Positions 5,307 through 14,335 are shown, numbered from the stretch's first letter. The stretch: DNA of 26,890 nucleotides from Bacteroidota bacterium (GCA_020048595.1 JAIFMH010000174.1:1-26890), one strand, 5' to 3'. The notes: a model not told the origin generated them from the sequence alone. Numbers and translations are program-made.

Positions 5307-8144
5307 TCAATGCCCCGGGAATCCCGGACGGCCTTCAAAACCACGCCGCTTGTCTGTTTGCGGCACTTTCCCTGTAAAATTACGTAAGCTGTAAGTAAAC
5401 GAAAGCATAAAATACTGCCTTAGAACCTGGGTATTGGAATCTTCGATGTACGTATCTGTAACACTGCGATTCAGACTCTTATTTTCATCCAGAATGTCGT
5501 AGCATGAAAGTTTGACCTCACCTGATTTATTCTTGAAAAGTTTCTTCCCTACATTAAAATTCCAAAGCGTATACTGATCATTGATGTTGGAAGAAATACC
5601 GTTATAGTTCTGATAGGTTACGCTGTTCTGTATAAAAAAACCTTTCCAGAATTCCCAGTTAAACTGTATAGAACCAATCTGGAAGAAATAATTATTATTT
5701 AAATTTGGCTGAATAGTATTCTCCACAAGGTTGTAGTTGATGTTGTAAGTGAGAGTGAAGTCAATTTTCTCATTAATATTGCTACTTACAACGGCTCCTA
5801 AATTGATCCCGTAAGTATTTGAAAAATTAGAACGGGTATTGATCAAACTTGGTAACCTGTTATAGCTTACACCGGTATTAAAATTGAGGTTGCTTTTAAT
5901 TGGCTTTATTGGAAATCCAACAGTAACAAGAGCACGTGCATTCCACGCTCCATCCAGATTTTCTGGCATTGATATCTGGGTTCCTCGGTTTATTGCCTGT
6001 CCATATACAACAGTATCATTAGCTGCAACCAGCGTAGAATTACCCAGGTAGTTCAATGTTTTCTGGAAAAACAACATACCGAAAAGATTAGCTGTTTTAT
6101 CTTTGTTGGAATGTGAAAAACGTGACATGGCAAAATGCCTGAATTCCTGCTTCAACTCCGGATTGCCGGTCGAAAGCAGTAACGGATTTGAATTATCGAC
6201 AACTTTTTGCAATTGTGTGGCAGAGGGCGCATTTGTACTTGCTCTGTAAACAACCCGGAGGTTTGTAAACTTGGTGAATTTATAATTCAGCATAAAATTT
6301 GGAAGTACTGAATTGAAAGTCTTTTTTGTGGAATCTGTATCAGGGAAACTCGTATTGCCCTTCAGTTCAGCATATTGATATGAAATGCCCGCGTTAAGGT
6401 CAACCTTTTCAGTTTTATAAAGATACCCGCTTCCCACGCGATGTGTGAGGTAGTCGTTATCGTAAATATTAGAAAAGAGTGTATCGAATAAAGTGTAATT
6501 CTGCTGTTCGGCTACGTAGTTGTAGGTCTTTTTGTCATTGGAATTTTCGGCATAGGAGATTAAATAATTCAGTTGAAGCTGGCTCTTTTCGCCCAGGGGT
6601 TCTGTATAAACGAGGTTTGATGAAAGATTAAGTCCATCCGATAGTGTTTTTCCATACTGATCAGTTGTATCATTGGTATTTCCTTCTCCCGAATTGTAAA
6701 AATCACTTAAGGTGTTAATATAACTGTCCCTGTATCTGTTGCTGTAACCTGTTCCGATATTGATAGATGCTGTTCTCCTTTTTTTATTGAATTTATGACG
6801 GTACAGTATTTCATTATTAAAATTATACCCGTTTGCATCACTCTCATTGTTATTGAATGACTCATTTAAAAGGCTGTCGAGGCTAAATTCAGGATTTAAT
6901 GCCGTTGCAGCTGCCGAATAGCTTTGCGATTGGTTATCCTGCAAACTGAGCCGTGGTGTGAAAATAAATGAATTACTCGAGTCCGGATTGTATTCAATAC
7001 GCATATTCATCCGGTGATTGGTGTTATCTGCTTCCGATGAACTGAGTTCATTATAATATTGACTTACCTTTTCTCCCAGTATGTATTGCCTGTTTACCTG
7101 TTTATTGTTTGTGCTCTCGCCTTTATTCAAAAAATAGCTGGCATTTAAAACCAGTTTGCTTCCCCATGCATCGGTATAGTTAAAACCAATGGCATGCGTA
7201 CTGAAAATCCCACTTTGAGGTCCTGTTTGAAAAGATGAACCGCCACCTCTTCCCGGCATTCCCTGTGATCGGGCTCCGCTGCTGCCTACAACATCTTCAG
7301 CCGAGAAATTCTGCTGATTAACATTATTGCTCATTCCTAAAAGGGTAATCCTCCGTTTTCCATTAAAAAAATTAACATTCGCGCCTAGCAGATAACTGTC
7401 ATCGGTGCCATATCCGGCAGAAAATTTACCGAACTGGCCGGAGTTTTTGGAATTCCGGGTAACAATGTTAATCGTTTTCTGCCCGCTTCCGTCGTCAAAT
7501 CCGCTCCATGCAGCCTGGTCCGAAAGTTTATCGAAAACCTGTATTTTATCCACAACTTCGGCTGGCAGGTTTTTAAGTGTTACGGAAGGATCATCACCAA
7601 AGAATTGCTTTCCATCAACTAATATTCTTTTTACATCTTCACCGTGGGCTTTAACGGTACCGTTCTCAATGGTGATTCCGGGCATTTTCTTAACCAGGTC
7701 TTCTGTGGTGGCATCCTGCGAAACTTTAAAAGCACCGGCATTGTATTGCGTTGTATCTCCTTTTTGTTCAGCTCTTACAGCAATTTCCGTTATTTCAACT
7801 TCGCCAAGGGCTGTTGATGATGGTTTAATACTGATGGTTCCGATATCTTCTGTTTTCCCGCCAACAAATACTTCCTGGGCATATTTTTCAAAACCAATAT
7901 AGGTAATCTCAAGCCGGAAGCGTCCTTTGGTAAGCTTGTCAAACATAAATTCACCCTGTACGCCGCTGCTGCGGTAAGCGAATTTCGATGAGTCGCGCAT
8001 GCTCACCAGTTTTACAGTAGCTCCAACGAGTGGCAGGTTATCCTGCTGATTTTTAAGAGAACCCGAAACTTTGAATTCCTGGGCAAATGCTGTATTAATA
8101 AGAAGTATGCAACTGATTAAAAGGGTAAATTTTAGTTTCAACAT
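5307..8144 (-). CDS. TonB-receptor-like outer-membrane protein with carboxypeptidase-regulatory domain
   Basis: A 945-residue envelope protein. Residues 1-21 form a signal peptide ending AFA before QEF. Residues about 23-110 are a carboxypeptidase-regulatory-like beta-sandwich (VSGSLKN, VGATVKL, YIGFEKY). Residues about 115-235 resemble a TonB plug (VKKMPGITIENG, RILVDGKQFFGDDP, INIVTRN). The remainder is a long barrel rich in Asn, Tyr and Ser of the outer-membrane-barrel-3 type common in Bacteroidota. The tail GRPGFPGH is Gly/Pro-rich. Such proteins may move substrates across the outer membrane with TonB, but no SusD-like lipoprotein is adjacent, and no GLPGLI protein, which often accompanies this type. 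No TonB, ExbB or sensor gene is nearby. The substrate is unknown. Confidence 0.87.
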   Translation of the reverse strand: MLKLKFTLLISCILLINTAFAQEFKVSGSLKNQQDNLPLVGATVKLVSMRDSSKFAYRSSGVQGEFMFDKLTKGRFRLEITYIGFEKYAQEVFVGGKTEDIGTISIKPSSTALGEVEITEIAVRAEQKGDTTQYNAGAFKVSQDATTEDLVKKMPGITIENGTVKAHGEDVKRILVDGKQFFGDDPSVTLKNLPAEVVDKIQVFDKLSDQAAWSGFDDGSGQKTINIVTRNSKNSGQFGKFSAGYGTDDSYLLGANVNFFNGKRRITLLGMSNNVNQQNFSAEDVVGSSGARSQGMPGRGGGSSFQTGPQSGIFSTHAIGFNYTDAWGSKLVLNASYFLNKGESTNNKQVNRQYILGEKVSQYYNELSSSEADNTNHRMNMRIEYNPDSSNSFIFTPRLSLQDNQSQSYSAAATALNPEFSLDSLLNESFNNNESDANGYNFNNEILYRHKFNKKRRTASINIGTGYSNRYRDSYINTLSDFYNSGEGNTNDTTDQYGKTLSDGLNLSSNLVYTEPLGEKSQLQLNYLISYAENSNDKKTYNYVAEQQNYTLFDTLFSNIYDNDYLTHRVGSGYLYKTEKVDLNAGISYQYAELKGNTSFPDTDSTKKTFNSVLPNFMLNYKFTKFTNLRVVYRASTNAPSATQLQKVVDNSNPLLLSTGNPELKQEFRHFAMSRFSHSNKDKTANLFGMLFFQKTLNYLGNSTLVAANDTVVYGQAINRGTQISMPENLDGAWNARALVTVGFPIKPIKSNLNFNTGVSYNRLPSLINTRSNFSNTYGINLGAVVSSNINEKIDFTLTYNINYNLVENTIQPNLNNNYFFQIGSIQFNWEFWKGFFIQNSVTYQNYNGISSNINDQYTLWNFNVGKKLFKNKSGEVKLSCYDILDENKSLNRSVTDTYIEDSNTQVLRQYFMLSFTYSLRNFTGKVPQTDKRRGFEGRPGFPGH

Positions 8145-8165
8145 GGGAGATATTAATTATAAGTG

Positions 8166-8173
8166 CAAAATGA
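8166..8173 (-). promoter_or_regulatory. Weak -7-like box (TCATTTTG) for the receptor-like gene
   Basis: On the minus strand TCATTTTG differs from TAnnTTTG at one base. TTTC at 8194-8197, 20 bp upstream, matches three of four bases of the -33 box. It lies 21 bp before the ATG. This is a tentative call. Confidence 0.3.
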
Positions 8174-8764
8174 ATCTATGGTTTGATGATCTGGAAAGGA
8201 AAAGGATTAATCAGCGAAGAAAATATTTTTTGCGTGAGGGTGTTTGTTTGGTGATTTTTGTAAAAAGATTCTTTGGGTAAAAAAATTCAGAAGGAGGCAT
8301 AAATTTTTGTGGCTTGGGGAACTTTATAATACACAGGCCCAAAAATTGAAAAGTTTGTTCTGATTATTTGAATTTTTACTTCTGTTTTTAATTGGATTTC
8401 AGAGTGCCAAAACTGTTTGTAGGTCAGCAAAATAGATCCTTTTCTGCTATGCATAATTGTTTTTTGATGGCAATTTTAAGCCTCTGAGATTTCAATAAAA
8501 TTACCACTGTGCCCAAAGGGCTTTATTTATTTTAGTGTAAAGCACTTAAATGGGAGTGAATATTCCGGAGTAGAATTTAGTATTTCGGACAAGGTAGGTT
8601 AGGAGCAAATACCGTAAAAATTTAAAAGAGAAAATGACTCTTTCAAAAAATATCAGGAACCGGAAATTGATTATCACCGTAAAAAAATTACCAGAGCAAA
8701 AACACTGCTGCACTGAAATCAATTTTAACGAAACGGATTTTTAACCCTGGTTGAAATAATAATT

Positions 8765-8786
8765 TCTTAGATCGAAAGATCTGAGA
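8765..8786 (-). terminator. Hairpin with tetraloop downstream of gltX, possible weak terminator
   Basis: CTTAGATC (8766-8773) pairs with GATCTGAG (8778-8785), with one G/T wobble, around a GAAA loop (UUUC on the minus-strand transcript). One flanking T/A pair extends it to 9 bp. It begins about 33 bp after the gltX stop on the minus strand and is followed there by AAATTATTATTTC, which is U-rich but interrupted. Confidence 0.5.
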
Positions 8787-8818
8787 TTAACTTCAGCATC
8801 TCCTTATCGTTTCGGGAG

Positions 8819-10342
8819 CTAAATTTTTATTTTCTCAGCACCTGACCGGATGCGGGGAATAATAAATTCTTTTCCTATCACAGCCATCATATCCATCATT
8901 CCCGGACCGGCATTTGTTCCAACCACAGTTAGTCGTAATGGATTCATAAGCTGGCCCATGCCAATACCTTTGCCCTGGACAAATTCCTTTGTGTTGAGTT
9001 CAATATTTTCTTTCGTGAAAGGTTCGGTCGCTTCAAGAGTTTGAATATATTCTCGGAGTAGGGCAGGGGTTTCAGTTTTCCAGATTTTGGCAATCACTTT
9101 GTCGTCGTAGGATTCAGGATCGAGGAAAAAGAAATGGGATTGATTCCATAAATCAGGAATCAAAACAGCTCTGTCGTGAATAAGAGTACAAACCTGCTCA
9201 ACATACTCCAGGCAAACTTCGATATTCTTTTGTTCCAGAAGAGGAATCAGTAAAACAGCTAATTCAGCCGGTGTCTTTTTTGAAAGGTACTGATGATTGT
9301 ACCAGTGTGCTTTCTCAACGTCAAATTTAGCGCCGGACTTACTTACTCTCTCAATGCTGAATTCCTGAACCAGTTCGTCGAGAGAAAACAATTCCTGTTC
9401 CGTACCGGGATTCCAACCCAGGAAAGCAAGCATATTGATAAAAGCTTCTGGCAGATAGCCACTTTCGCGGTAGCCCGAGGATACCTCATTTGTTTTCGGA
9501 TCTGTCCAACGCAGTGGGAAAACAGGGAATCCCAAACGATCGCCGTCACGTTTGCTGAGCTTGCCATTTCCATCCGGTTTCAGTAAAAGGGGTAAATGTG
9601 CAAATTCAGGCATTTCTTTTTCCCAGCCTAAATAACGATAGAGTAAAACATGCAGCGGCGCTGACGGCAGCCATTCTTCACCGCGGATTACATGCGATAT
9701 TTTCATCAGGTAATCATCAACAACATTTGCAAGGTGATAGGTCGGCATTCCGTCTGATTTATACAAAACTTTATCATCAAGTAAAGCCGAATCAACGGAC
9801 ACTATACCTCGTATCAGATCATGAACAGTTATAGTTTCATGTTCAGGAATAGTAACACGTATAACATTATGAACACCGGCATCGAGCAATGAATTAACCT
9901 CATTTTCCGGTAATGTCAATGAGTTTTTCAGGCCCATGCGGGTTTGAGGTCCATACTGGAAAGTTTCTTTACGTGATTCGTATTGCTTACGAATGGCATC
10001 AAGTTCTTCGGAAGTATCAAACGCATAGTAAGCTGTGCCGTTCTGCAGAAGTTGCAGAGCGTACTGATGATAGATTTCTTTTCTGTCGCTTTGGCGATAA
10101 GGAGCATAGGGTCCACCGATGTGAACACCTTCATCGAAATGTATTCCACTCCATGTAAGTGACTCTATTATATATTGTTCGGCACCGGGAACAAATCTTC
10201 CCTGGTCGGTATCTTCGATCCGGAGGATAAATTTGCCGCCGAGTTTGCGGGCAAAAAGATAATTATATAAAGCAGTTCGAACTCCGCCTATGTGAAGCGG
10301 ACCGGTTGGACTTGGTGCAAAACGTACTCTTACTTCGCGCAT
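8819..10342 (-). CDS. gltX: Glutamyl-tRNA synthetase GltX
   Basis: A 507-residue class I synthetase that attaches glutamate to tRNA-Glu in the cytoplasm. The HIGH-type motif is PSPTGPLHIGG (about 10-20), followed by VRTALYNYLFAR. RIEDTDQGR is at 41-49. The second signature is KLSKR at 261-265, and the GEEWLPS motif is at 221-227. The C-terminal third is the helical anticodon-binding region of bacterial GluRS. The start ATG gives MREVRVRFAPSPTG, the usual N-terminus. A perfect TATCTTTG promoter box lies about 20 bp upstream. It is divergent from the DUF4175 gene. With glnS also present, glutamine charging is probably direct, and this enzyme need not be a non-discriminating GluRS. Confidence 0.97.
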   Translation of the reverse strand: MREVRVRFAPSPTGPLHIGGVRTALYNYLFARKLGGKFILRIEDTDQGRFVPGAEQYIIESLTWSGIHFDEGVHIGGPYAPYRQSDRKEIYHQYALQLLQNGTAYYAFDTSEELDAIRKQYESRKETFQYGPQTRMGLKNSLTLPENEVNSLLDAGVHNVIRVTIPEHETITVHDLIRGIVSVDSALLDDKVLYKSDGMPTYHLANVVDDYLMKISHVIRGEEWLPSAPLHVLLYRYLGWEKEMPEFAHLPLLLKPDGNGKLSKRDGDRLGFPVFPLRWTDPKTNEVSSGYRESGYLPEAFINMLAFLGWNPGTEQELFSLDELVQEFSIERVSKSGAKFDVEKAHWYNHQYLSKKTPAELAVLLIPLLEQKNIEVCLEYVEQVCTLIHDRAVLIPDLWNQSHFFFLDPESYDDKVIAKIWKTETPALLREYIQTLEATEPFTKENIELNTKEFVQGKGIGMGQLMNPLRLTVVGTNAGPGMMDMMAVIGKEFIIPRIRSGAEKIKI

Positions 10343-10362
10343 AATTTTGTTATTAAAGGGCG

Positions 10363-10393
10363 CAAAGATACAAAACCTCAGCTAGCTGGTAAA
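10363..10393 (-). promoter_or_regulatory. Promoter for gltX (TTTA-N19-TATCTTTG)
   Basis: On the minus strand TATCTTTG (10363-10370) is a perfect TAnnTTTG box. TTTA (10390-10393), 19 bp upstream, matches three of four bases of the -33 box. Transcription would start about 13 bp before the gltX ATG. Confidence 0.72.
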
Positions 10394-10444
10394 GGTAGTT
10401 TTACAATCGCTAAATCAGTTCAAACAACAGTCATCGGTAATTGT

Positions 10445-10452
10445 TACCTTTG
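10445..10452 (+). promoter_or_regulatory. -7 box (TACCTTTG) for the DUF4175-ybeY transcript
   Basis: TACCTTTG is a perfect TAnnTTTG box 71 bp before the DUF4175 ATG. No good -33 box was seen at the expected distance. It is back to back with the gltX promoter, forming a divergent control region of about 180 bp. Confidence 0.58.
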
Positions 10453-10523
10453 TGGGTTAAATGGTTCACAACTGCTCTCGAAACAGCTAAAAAATCATAC
10501 TGTAGTTGGCCAACTGAAAAACA

Positions 10524-13500
10524 ATGGAAAGTAACTATGTTTTATTGATCCGGAAAATAGATGAGTTTATCCGGAAATACTATAAAAACCAGCTCATCCG
10601 CGGACTGTTATATACGTTGGCAGCCCTTGGTATGTATTTTATTTTAATAGTGCTTCTCGAATATTTCTCATGGTTTAACACAAGTACAAGGAGTTTACTT
10701 TTCTATACTTTTGTTGTTACAACTGTATACATTACCAGCCGTTTTATAGTACTTCCAATTGCTCATTTCAGTCGATTAGGCAAAATAGTCAATCATGAGC
10801 AAGCAGCTGAAATTATTGGCAAACATTTCGCTGAAGTTAAGGATATATTGCTCAATACGTTACAGTTGCACCAGCTTGAGAAAGATAAAGAGCAAAGCAG
10901 TGATCTGATTCGGGCCAGTATCGATCAGAAAATCAGTCATTTGCAGCCTGTTCCTTTTGTTGATGCTGTTGACTTGAGGAAAAACCGTAAATATTTGCCC
11001 TATGCTTTGCCTCCGGTTATTTTTCTTTTGGCGGCATTACTTATTTCTCCCTCGCTTATTATAGCTCCTTCAAAAAGAATCATTAATCATAACGAAGTAT
11101 TTGAAAGACCAGCGCCATTTACAATTAAGGTATTGAATGACAAACTTCAGGCGGTACAACAGGATGATTTTACCGTTAAAATTAAGATTGAAGGGGACGA
11201 AATTCCGGATCAGTTGTTTCTTACATCTGACCAGGCTAATTATCGTATGGAAAAGGAAAGCAATGTACTTTATAGCTATACCTTCCGTAATTTGCAGGAG
11301 AACACTCCTTTTATCATCACGGCTGACCAATACAATTCGAAGGAGTATATCATTAAAATCCTTCCAAAACCTATTATTCTTTCGTTTGATGTATTGGCCG
11401 AATACCCGGCTTACCTGGGACGTAAAAGCGAAACTATGGCTAATACAGGAGATCTTACTGTGCCTGCTGGAACCCGGCTTACCTGGAAGTTTTATACCCG
11501 CGATACCCGGAAACTGATGTTCAGAATAGGAGGGAAGCTCACTGAGGTGGAAGCCGGTAAGTCGAATACATATAGTCAATCGGCACGAATGATGTCAGGA
11601 ATGCAATATTCTGTTATAATCGGCAACGAATATTTTACTAACCGCGATTCCTTGTCATATCTTGTTAATGTTATTCCTGATTTATATCCATCTATATCTG
11701 TCGAAGAATTTAAAGATTCGATATACGATAACCGGCTTTATTACCAGGGAACTGTTAAAGACGATTATGGATTGAGCCGGCTGGTTTTTGCATGGGCAGT
11801 TAAAAAAGCGGAGTCTCAAAACGGTACTCCTGAAGTTAAAACAAGAGAGGTTAAGCTGGATAAAACCTTGCTGCAGCAACAGTTTTTCTATTTTATGGAT
11901 ATGTCAACATTGTTTGTTCAACCTGGTGATGAAGTTGAATATTATTTTGAAATCTGGGATAATGATGGTGTAACTGGCAATAAATCAACACGTTCGACTT
12001 CACATATTTTTAAAGTTCCTACGCTTGATGAGATTGAAAAAATGACCGAACAGAAAAATGATGACATCAAAGATAAGATGGAGTCGGTTATTAAACAATC
12101 ACAGTCCTTACAGAAACAGGTTGAAGATATGCAGAAGAAGATGGTGGATAAAAAGGAAGTAGGATGGCAGGAAAAACAAACATTAAAGCAATTGCTTGAT
12201 AAACAGAAATCATTACAGGATCAGGTTCAGGAAATACAGAAAGAAAATAAGGAGAAGAGTCTGCAGGAAAATCAATACCAGGAACTCTCTCCGGAGATAA
12301 TGGAAAAGCAAAAACAGCTTGAGGATCTGTTTAATAAAGTGATGACCGAAGACATGAAAAAGATGTACGAGGAATTGCAGAAAATGCTTGAAAATGTCGA
12401 CAAGGATAAGGTAGCCGAAATGCTTGAGAAAATGAAAGATGACAGCAAGGGTCTAGAGAAAGAACTGGATCGGAATCTTGAATTATTTAAGCAGCTTGAA
12501 GTTGAGCAGAAACTGCAGCAAAGCATTGATAAGCTCGATAAACTGGCTGAAAATCAGGAAAAACTGGGAGAAGACTCTAAAGACGCAAAAAAGGAAGATC
12601 TTGATAAATTGAACGAAGAACAGGATGATTTGAACAAGCAATTTGACCGGCTTAAAGAAGATTTAAACGAGTTGCAAAAGAAAAACAGCGAACTTGAGGA
12701 GCCCAATAACCTTGAAAATACTGAAGCTGATGAGAAGGAAATTGATCAGGATATGGATAATAGCAGTGAGGAGTTGAAAAGCGGAAAGTCGCAAAAGGCA
12801 TCCCAATCTCAGAAGAGTGCATCAGGTAAAATGAAAAAGCTAAGTGAGAAGCTCACCGATATGCAGCAGGAAATGGAACAGGAAGAAAACGGAGAAGATA
12901 TGGAAGCCATGCGTCAGATTTTGGATAACCTGGTTCAACTCTCATTCGATCAGGAAGAAATTATGAAAGAATTGAATGTTGTTAGTACCACCAATCCCAA
13001 ATATCTTCAGATTATTCAGAGACAGAAAAATATAAAGGATGATCTTAAGCTGGTAGCTGACAGTTTGTATGCATTAAGTAAAAGGCAGGCGAGCATTGAA
13101 CCTTTCATTTTGCGTGAGATGTCAACTGTTGAAAATAGCATGGAGGAGGCAGTAACTCAATTGAATGCCCGGGCTGTGGCACCTGCTAAAACAAAGCAGC
13201 AATATGCCATGACTTCCGTTAATAACCTGGCTCTTATGCTTTCCGAATCGTTGAAGCAAATGCAGCAAAACATGCAGAGCAAAGGATCGGGTAAATCGGG
13301 TAAAAAGAGTCAAAAGCCTGGCCTGAGTCAGGGTAAAATGAAATCAATGCGGCAGCTGCAGGAACAACTGAACAAGCAGTTACAGCAGCTGAAAGAAGGT
13401 ATGCCAGCTCCGGGAAAACAAGATTCGAAAGGACAAAAGCAGATGAGTGAGAAATTTGCGCGCATGGCTGCCCAGCAGGAAGCATTAAGGCGTCAGATGC

Positions 13501-13865
13501 AGGAATACGGACAAGAAATGCAAAAGGAAGGTTCAGGAGTAGAGAAAAGTATCAAAGAGATGATGCAGCAAATGGAACAAACAGAAACGGACCTGGTAAA
13601 TAAAAGAATTAATATTGAAACTATCAGGCGCCAACAGGAAATTGTTACACGTATGCTAGAGTCGGAAAAGGCGGAGCAACAACGCGAACTTGATGATAAG
13701 CGTGAGTCGGAAGAATCGAAGGATATTTACTATAATAATCCGGCTAAGTACTTCGAATACAATAAGATAAAGGAAAAAGAGACCGAATTATTCCGAACTG
13801 TTCCTCCCAATCTGAAGCCTTTTTACAAATCAAAGGTAAATGCCTATTTTCTCTCATTCGAATAA
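10524..13865 (+). CDS. DUF4175-family membrane protein with very long coiled coil
   Basis: A 1113-residue protein of the DUF4175 type. Three N-terminal membrane segments are visible, at about 25-48, 58-80 and 158-178. Residues about 190-500 form a probably beta-rich extracytoplasmic region (repeated VxVxPDxxP-like strands, ending near HIFKVPTLDEIEKM). Residues about 505-1080 are an almost uninterrupted Gln/Lys/Glu/Met-rich coiled coil (KQSQSLQKQVEDMQKKM, LDKLAENQEKLGEDS). The C-terminus ends in YKSKVNAYFLSFE. There is no enzyme motif. The family is known from Bacteroidota, often next to ybeY and mnmG as here, and its biochemical role is not established. A structural or tethering role across the periplasm is only inference from architecture. 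It is followed 13 bp later by ybeY and is probably cotranscribed with it. Confidence 0.85.
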   Translation: MESNYVLLIRKIDEFIRKYYKNQLIRGLLYTLAALGMYFILIVLLEYFSWFNTSTRSLLFYTFVVTTVYITSRFIVLPIAHFSRLGKIVNHEQAAEIIGKHFAEVKDILLNTLQLHQLEKDKEQSSDLIRASIDQKISHLQPVPFVDAVDLRKNRKYLPYALPPVIFLLAALLISPSLIIAPSKRIINHNEVFERPAPFTIKVLNDKLQAVQQDDFTVKIKIEGDEIPDQLFLTSDQANYRMEKESNVLYSYTFRNLQENTPFIITADQYNSKEYIIKILPKPIILSFDVLAEYPAYLGRKSETMANTGDLTVPAGTRLTWKFYTRDTRKLMFRIGGKLTEVEAGKSNTYSQSARMMSGMQYSVIIGNEYFTNRDSLSYLVNVIPDLYPSISVEEFKDSIYDNRLYYQGTVKDDYGLSRLVFAWAVKKAESQNGTPEVKTREVKLDKTLLQQQFFYFMDMSTLFVQPGDEVEYYFEIWDNDGVTGNKSTRSTSHIFKVPTLDEIEKMTEQKNDDIKDKMESVIKQSQSLQKQVEDMQKKMVDKKEVGWQEKQTLKQLLDKQKSLQDQVQEIQKENKEKSLQENQYQELSPEIMEKQKQLEDLFNKVMTEDMKKMYEELQKMLENVDKDKVAEMLEKMKDDSKGLEKELDRNLELFKQLEVEQKLQQSIDKLDKLAENQEKLGEDSKDAKKEDLDKLNEEQDDLNKQFDRLKEDLNELQKKNSELEEPNNLENTEADEKEIDQDMDNSSEELKSGKSQKASQSQKSASGKMKKLSEKLTDMQQEMEQEENGEDMEAMRQILDNLVQLSFDQEEIMKELNVVSTTNPKYLQIIQRQKNIKDDLKLVADSLYALSKRQASIEPFILREMSTVENSMEEAVTQLNARAVAPAKTKQQYAMTSVNNLALMLSESLKQMQQNMQSKGSGKSGKKSQKPGLSQGKMKSMRQLQEQLNKQLQQLKEGMPAPGKQDSKGQKQMSEKFARMAAQQEALRRQMQEYGQEMQKEGSGVEKSIKEMMQQMEQTETDLVNKRINIETIRRQQEIVTRMLESEKAEQQRELDDKRESEESKDIYYNNPAKYFEYNKIKEKETELFRTVPPNLKPFYKSKVNAYFLSFE

Positions 13866-13878
13866 TAAAAACTAAATC

Positions 13879-14298
13879 ATGATAAGCTTTTCAACAGTTG
13901 AAATAGACTACACTCTGAAGAATAAACTCAAAGTAAAAAACTGGGTAAAGACTATTGTCGAAACAGAAGGTAAGGTTGCAGGAGATATAACATTTGTATT
14001 CTGTAACGACGAGTACCTCGGTACGATGAATGAGAAATATTTGAATCATACTACGCTTACTGATATAATAACATTCGACTATTCCGAAGCGGGAAAACTT
14101 TCGGGAGACATCTTTATAAGTATTGATCGGGTAAAAGAGAATGCAGGAAATTTCAATGTTACTTTTCCTGTTGAGTTAGGCCGGGTAATGGCGCATGGGG
14201 TATTGCATCTTTCGGGATATAAGGATAAATCTCCTGGCGATAAACTGGTAATGAGGGGTAAGGAAGATTTTTATCTCACATCGTATCCAAATCTTTAA
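13879..14298 (+). CDS. ybeY: Endoribonuclease YbeY
   Basis: A 139-residue metal-dependent RNase of the YbeY/UPF0054 family, involved in 16S rRNA 3'-end maturation and ribosome quality control. The metal motif lies in MAHGVLHLSGYKDK, with His106 and His110 matching the first two ligands of H-x3-H-x5-H. At the third ligand position there is Asp116 in place of His. I believe GYKDK in place of GYDH is common in Bacteroidota rather than damage. TTLTDIITFDY (about 58-68) is the family's characteristic TDVLSFP-like strand. It starts 13 bp after the DUF4175 gene and its stop is 42 bp before the first parS site. mnmG follows, so translation and tRNA-modification genes cluster here. Confidence 0.93.
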   Translation: MISFSTVEIDYTLKNKLKVKNWVKTIVETEGKVAGDITFVFCNDEYLGTMNEKYLNHTTLTDIITFDYSEAGKLSGDIFISIDRVKENAGNFNVTFPVELGRVMAHGVLHLSGYKDKSPGDKLVMRGKEDFYLTSYPNL

Positions 14299-14304
14299 TA
14301 ATTA

Positions 14305-14335
14305 GCTGTAAGTACTACGAATATTAGCTTACAGC
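14305..14335. repeat. Perfect 8-bp inverted repeat between ybeY and parS
   Basis: GCTGTAAG (14305-14312) and CTTACAGC (14328-14335) form a perfect inverted repeat with a 15-base spacer, seven bases after the ybeY stop and five bases before parS. It is not followed by a long T run, so it is not a standard terminator. It could be an mRNA hairpin at the ybeY 3' end or a protein-binding site. Confidence 0.6.

Larger units (their letters stand above)
8145..8818. other. 674-bp gene-free spacer between the receptor-like gene and gltX
   Basis: This AT-rich stretch separates the start of the receptor-like gene from the 3' end of gltX, both minus strand. A 69-codon plus-strand frame (8071-8280) overlaps the receptor's start antisense and looks like chance. 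I see no conserved domain, RNA gene or tandem repeat. It holds a weak promoter-like box near 8166 and a hairpin at 8765-8786. The length suggests a long 5' leader, remote regulation of the receptor, or decayed sequence. Confidence 0.5.

Noticed and set aside
5315..5327. CCGGG-AAT-CCCGG hairpin as terminator
   Set aside because: It lies inside the last codons of the receptor-like gene (Gly/Pro-rich tail) and lacks a T run on either strand.
5930..5941. Third CACGTG core
   Set aside because: The flanks (GCACGTGC) do not match the parS consensus and it is within coding sequence.
7546..7554. Perfect DnaA-box sequence TTATCCACA
   Set aside because: It is a single copy inside the receptor-like coding sequence. 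No cluster of boxes or AT-rich unwinding region is nearby, so it does not support an origin here.
7405..7902. 165-codon frame antisense to the receptor gene
   Set aside because: It lies entirely within a well-supported gene on the other strand; its composition is that of a codon-bias shadow.
8071..8280. 69-codon plus-strand frame
   Set aside because: It overlaps the receptor gene start antisense, has no recognisable domain, and looks like chance in AT-rich DNA.
10292..10534. 80-codon plus-strand frame between gltX and DUF4175
   Set aside because: It covers the divergent promoters and the antisense of the gltX start; no domain is visible.
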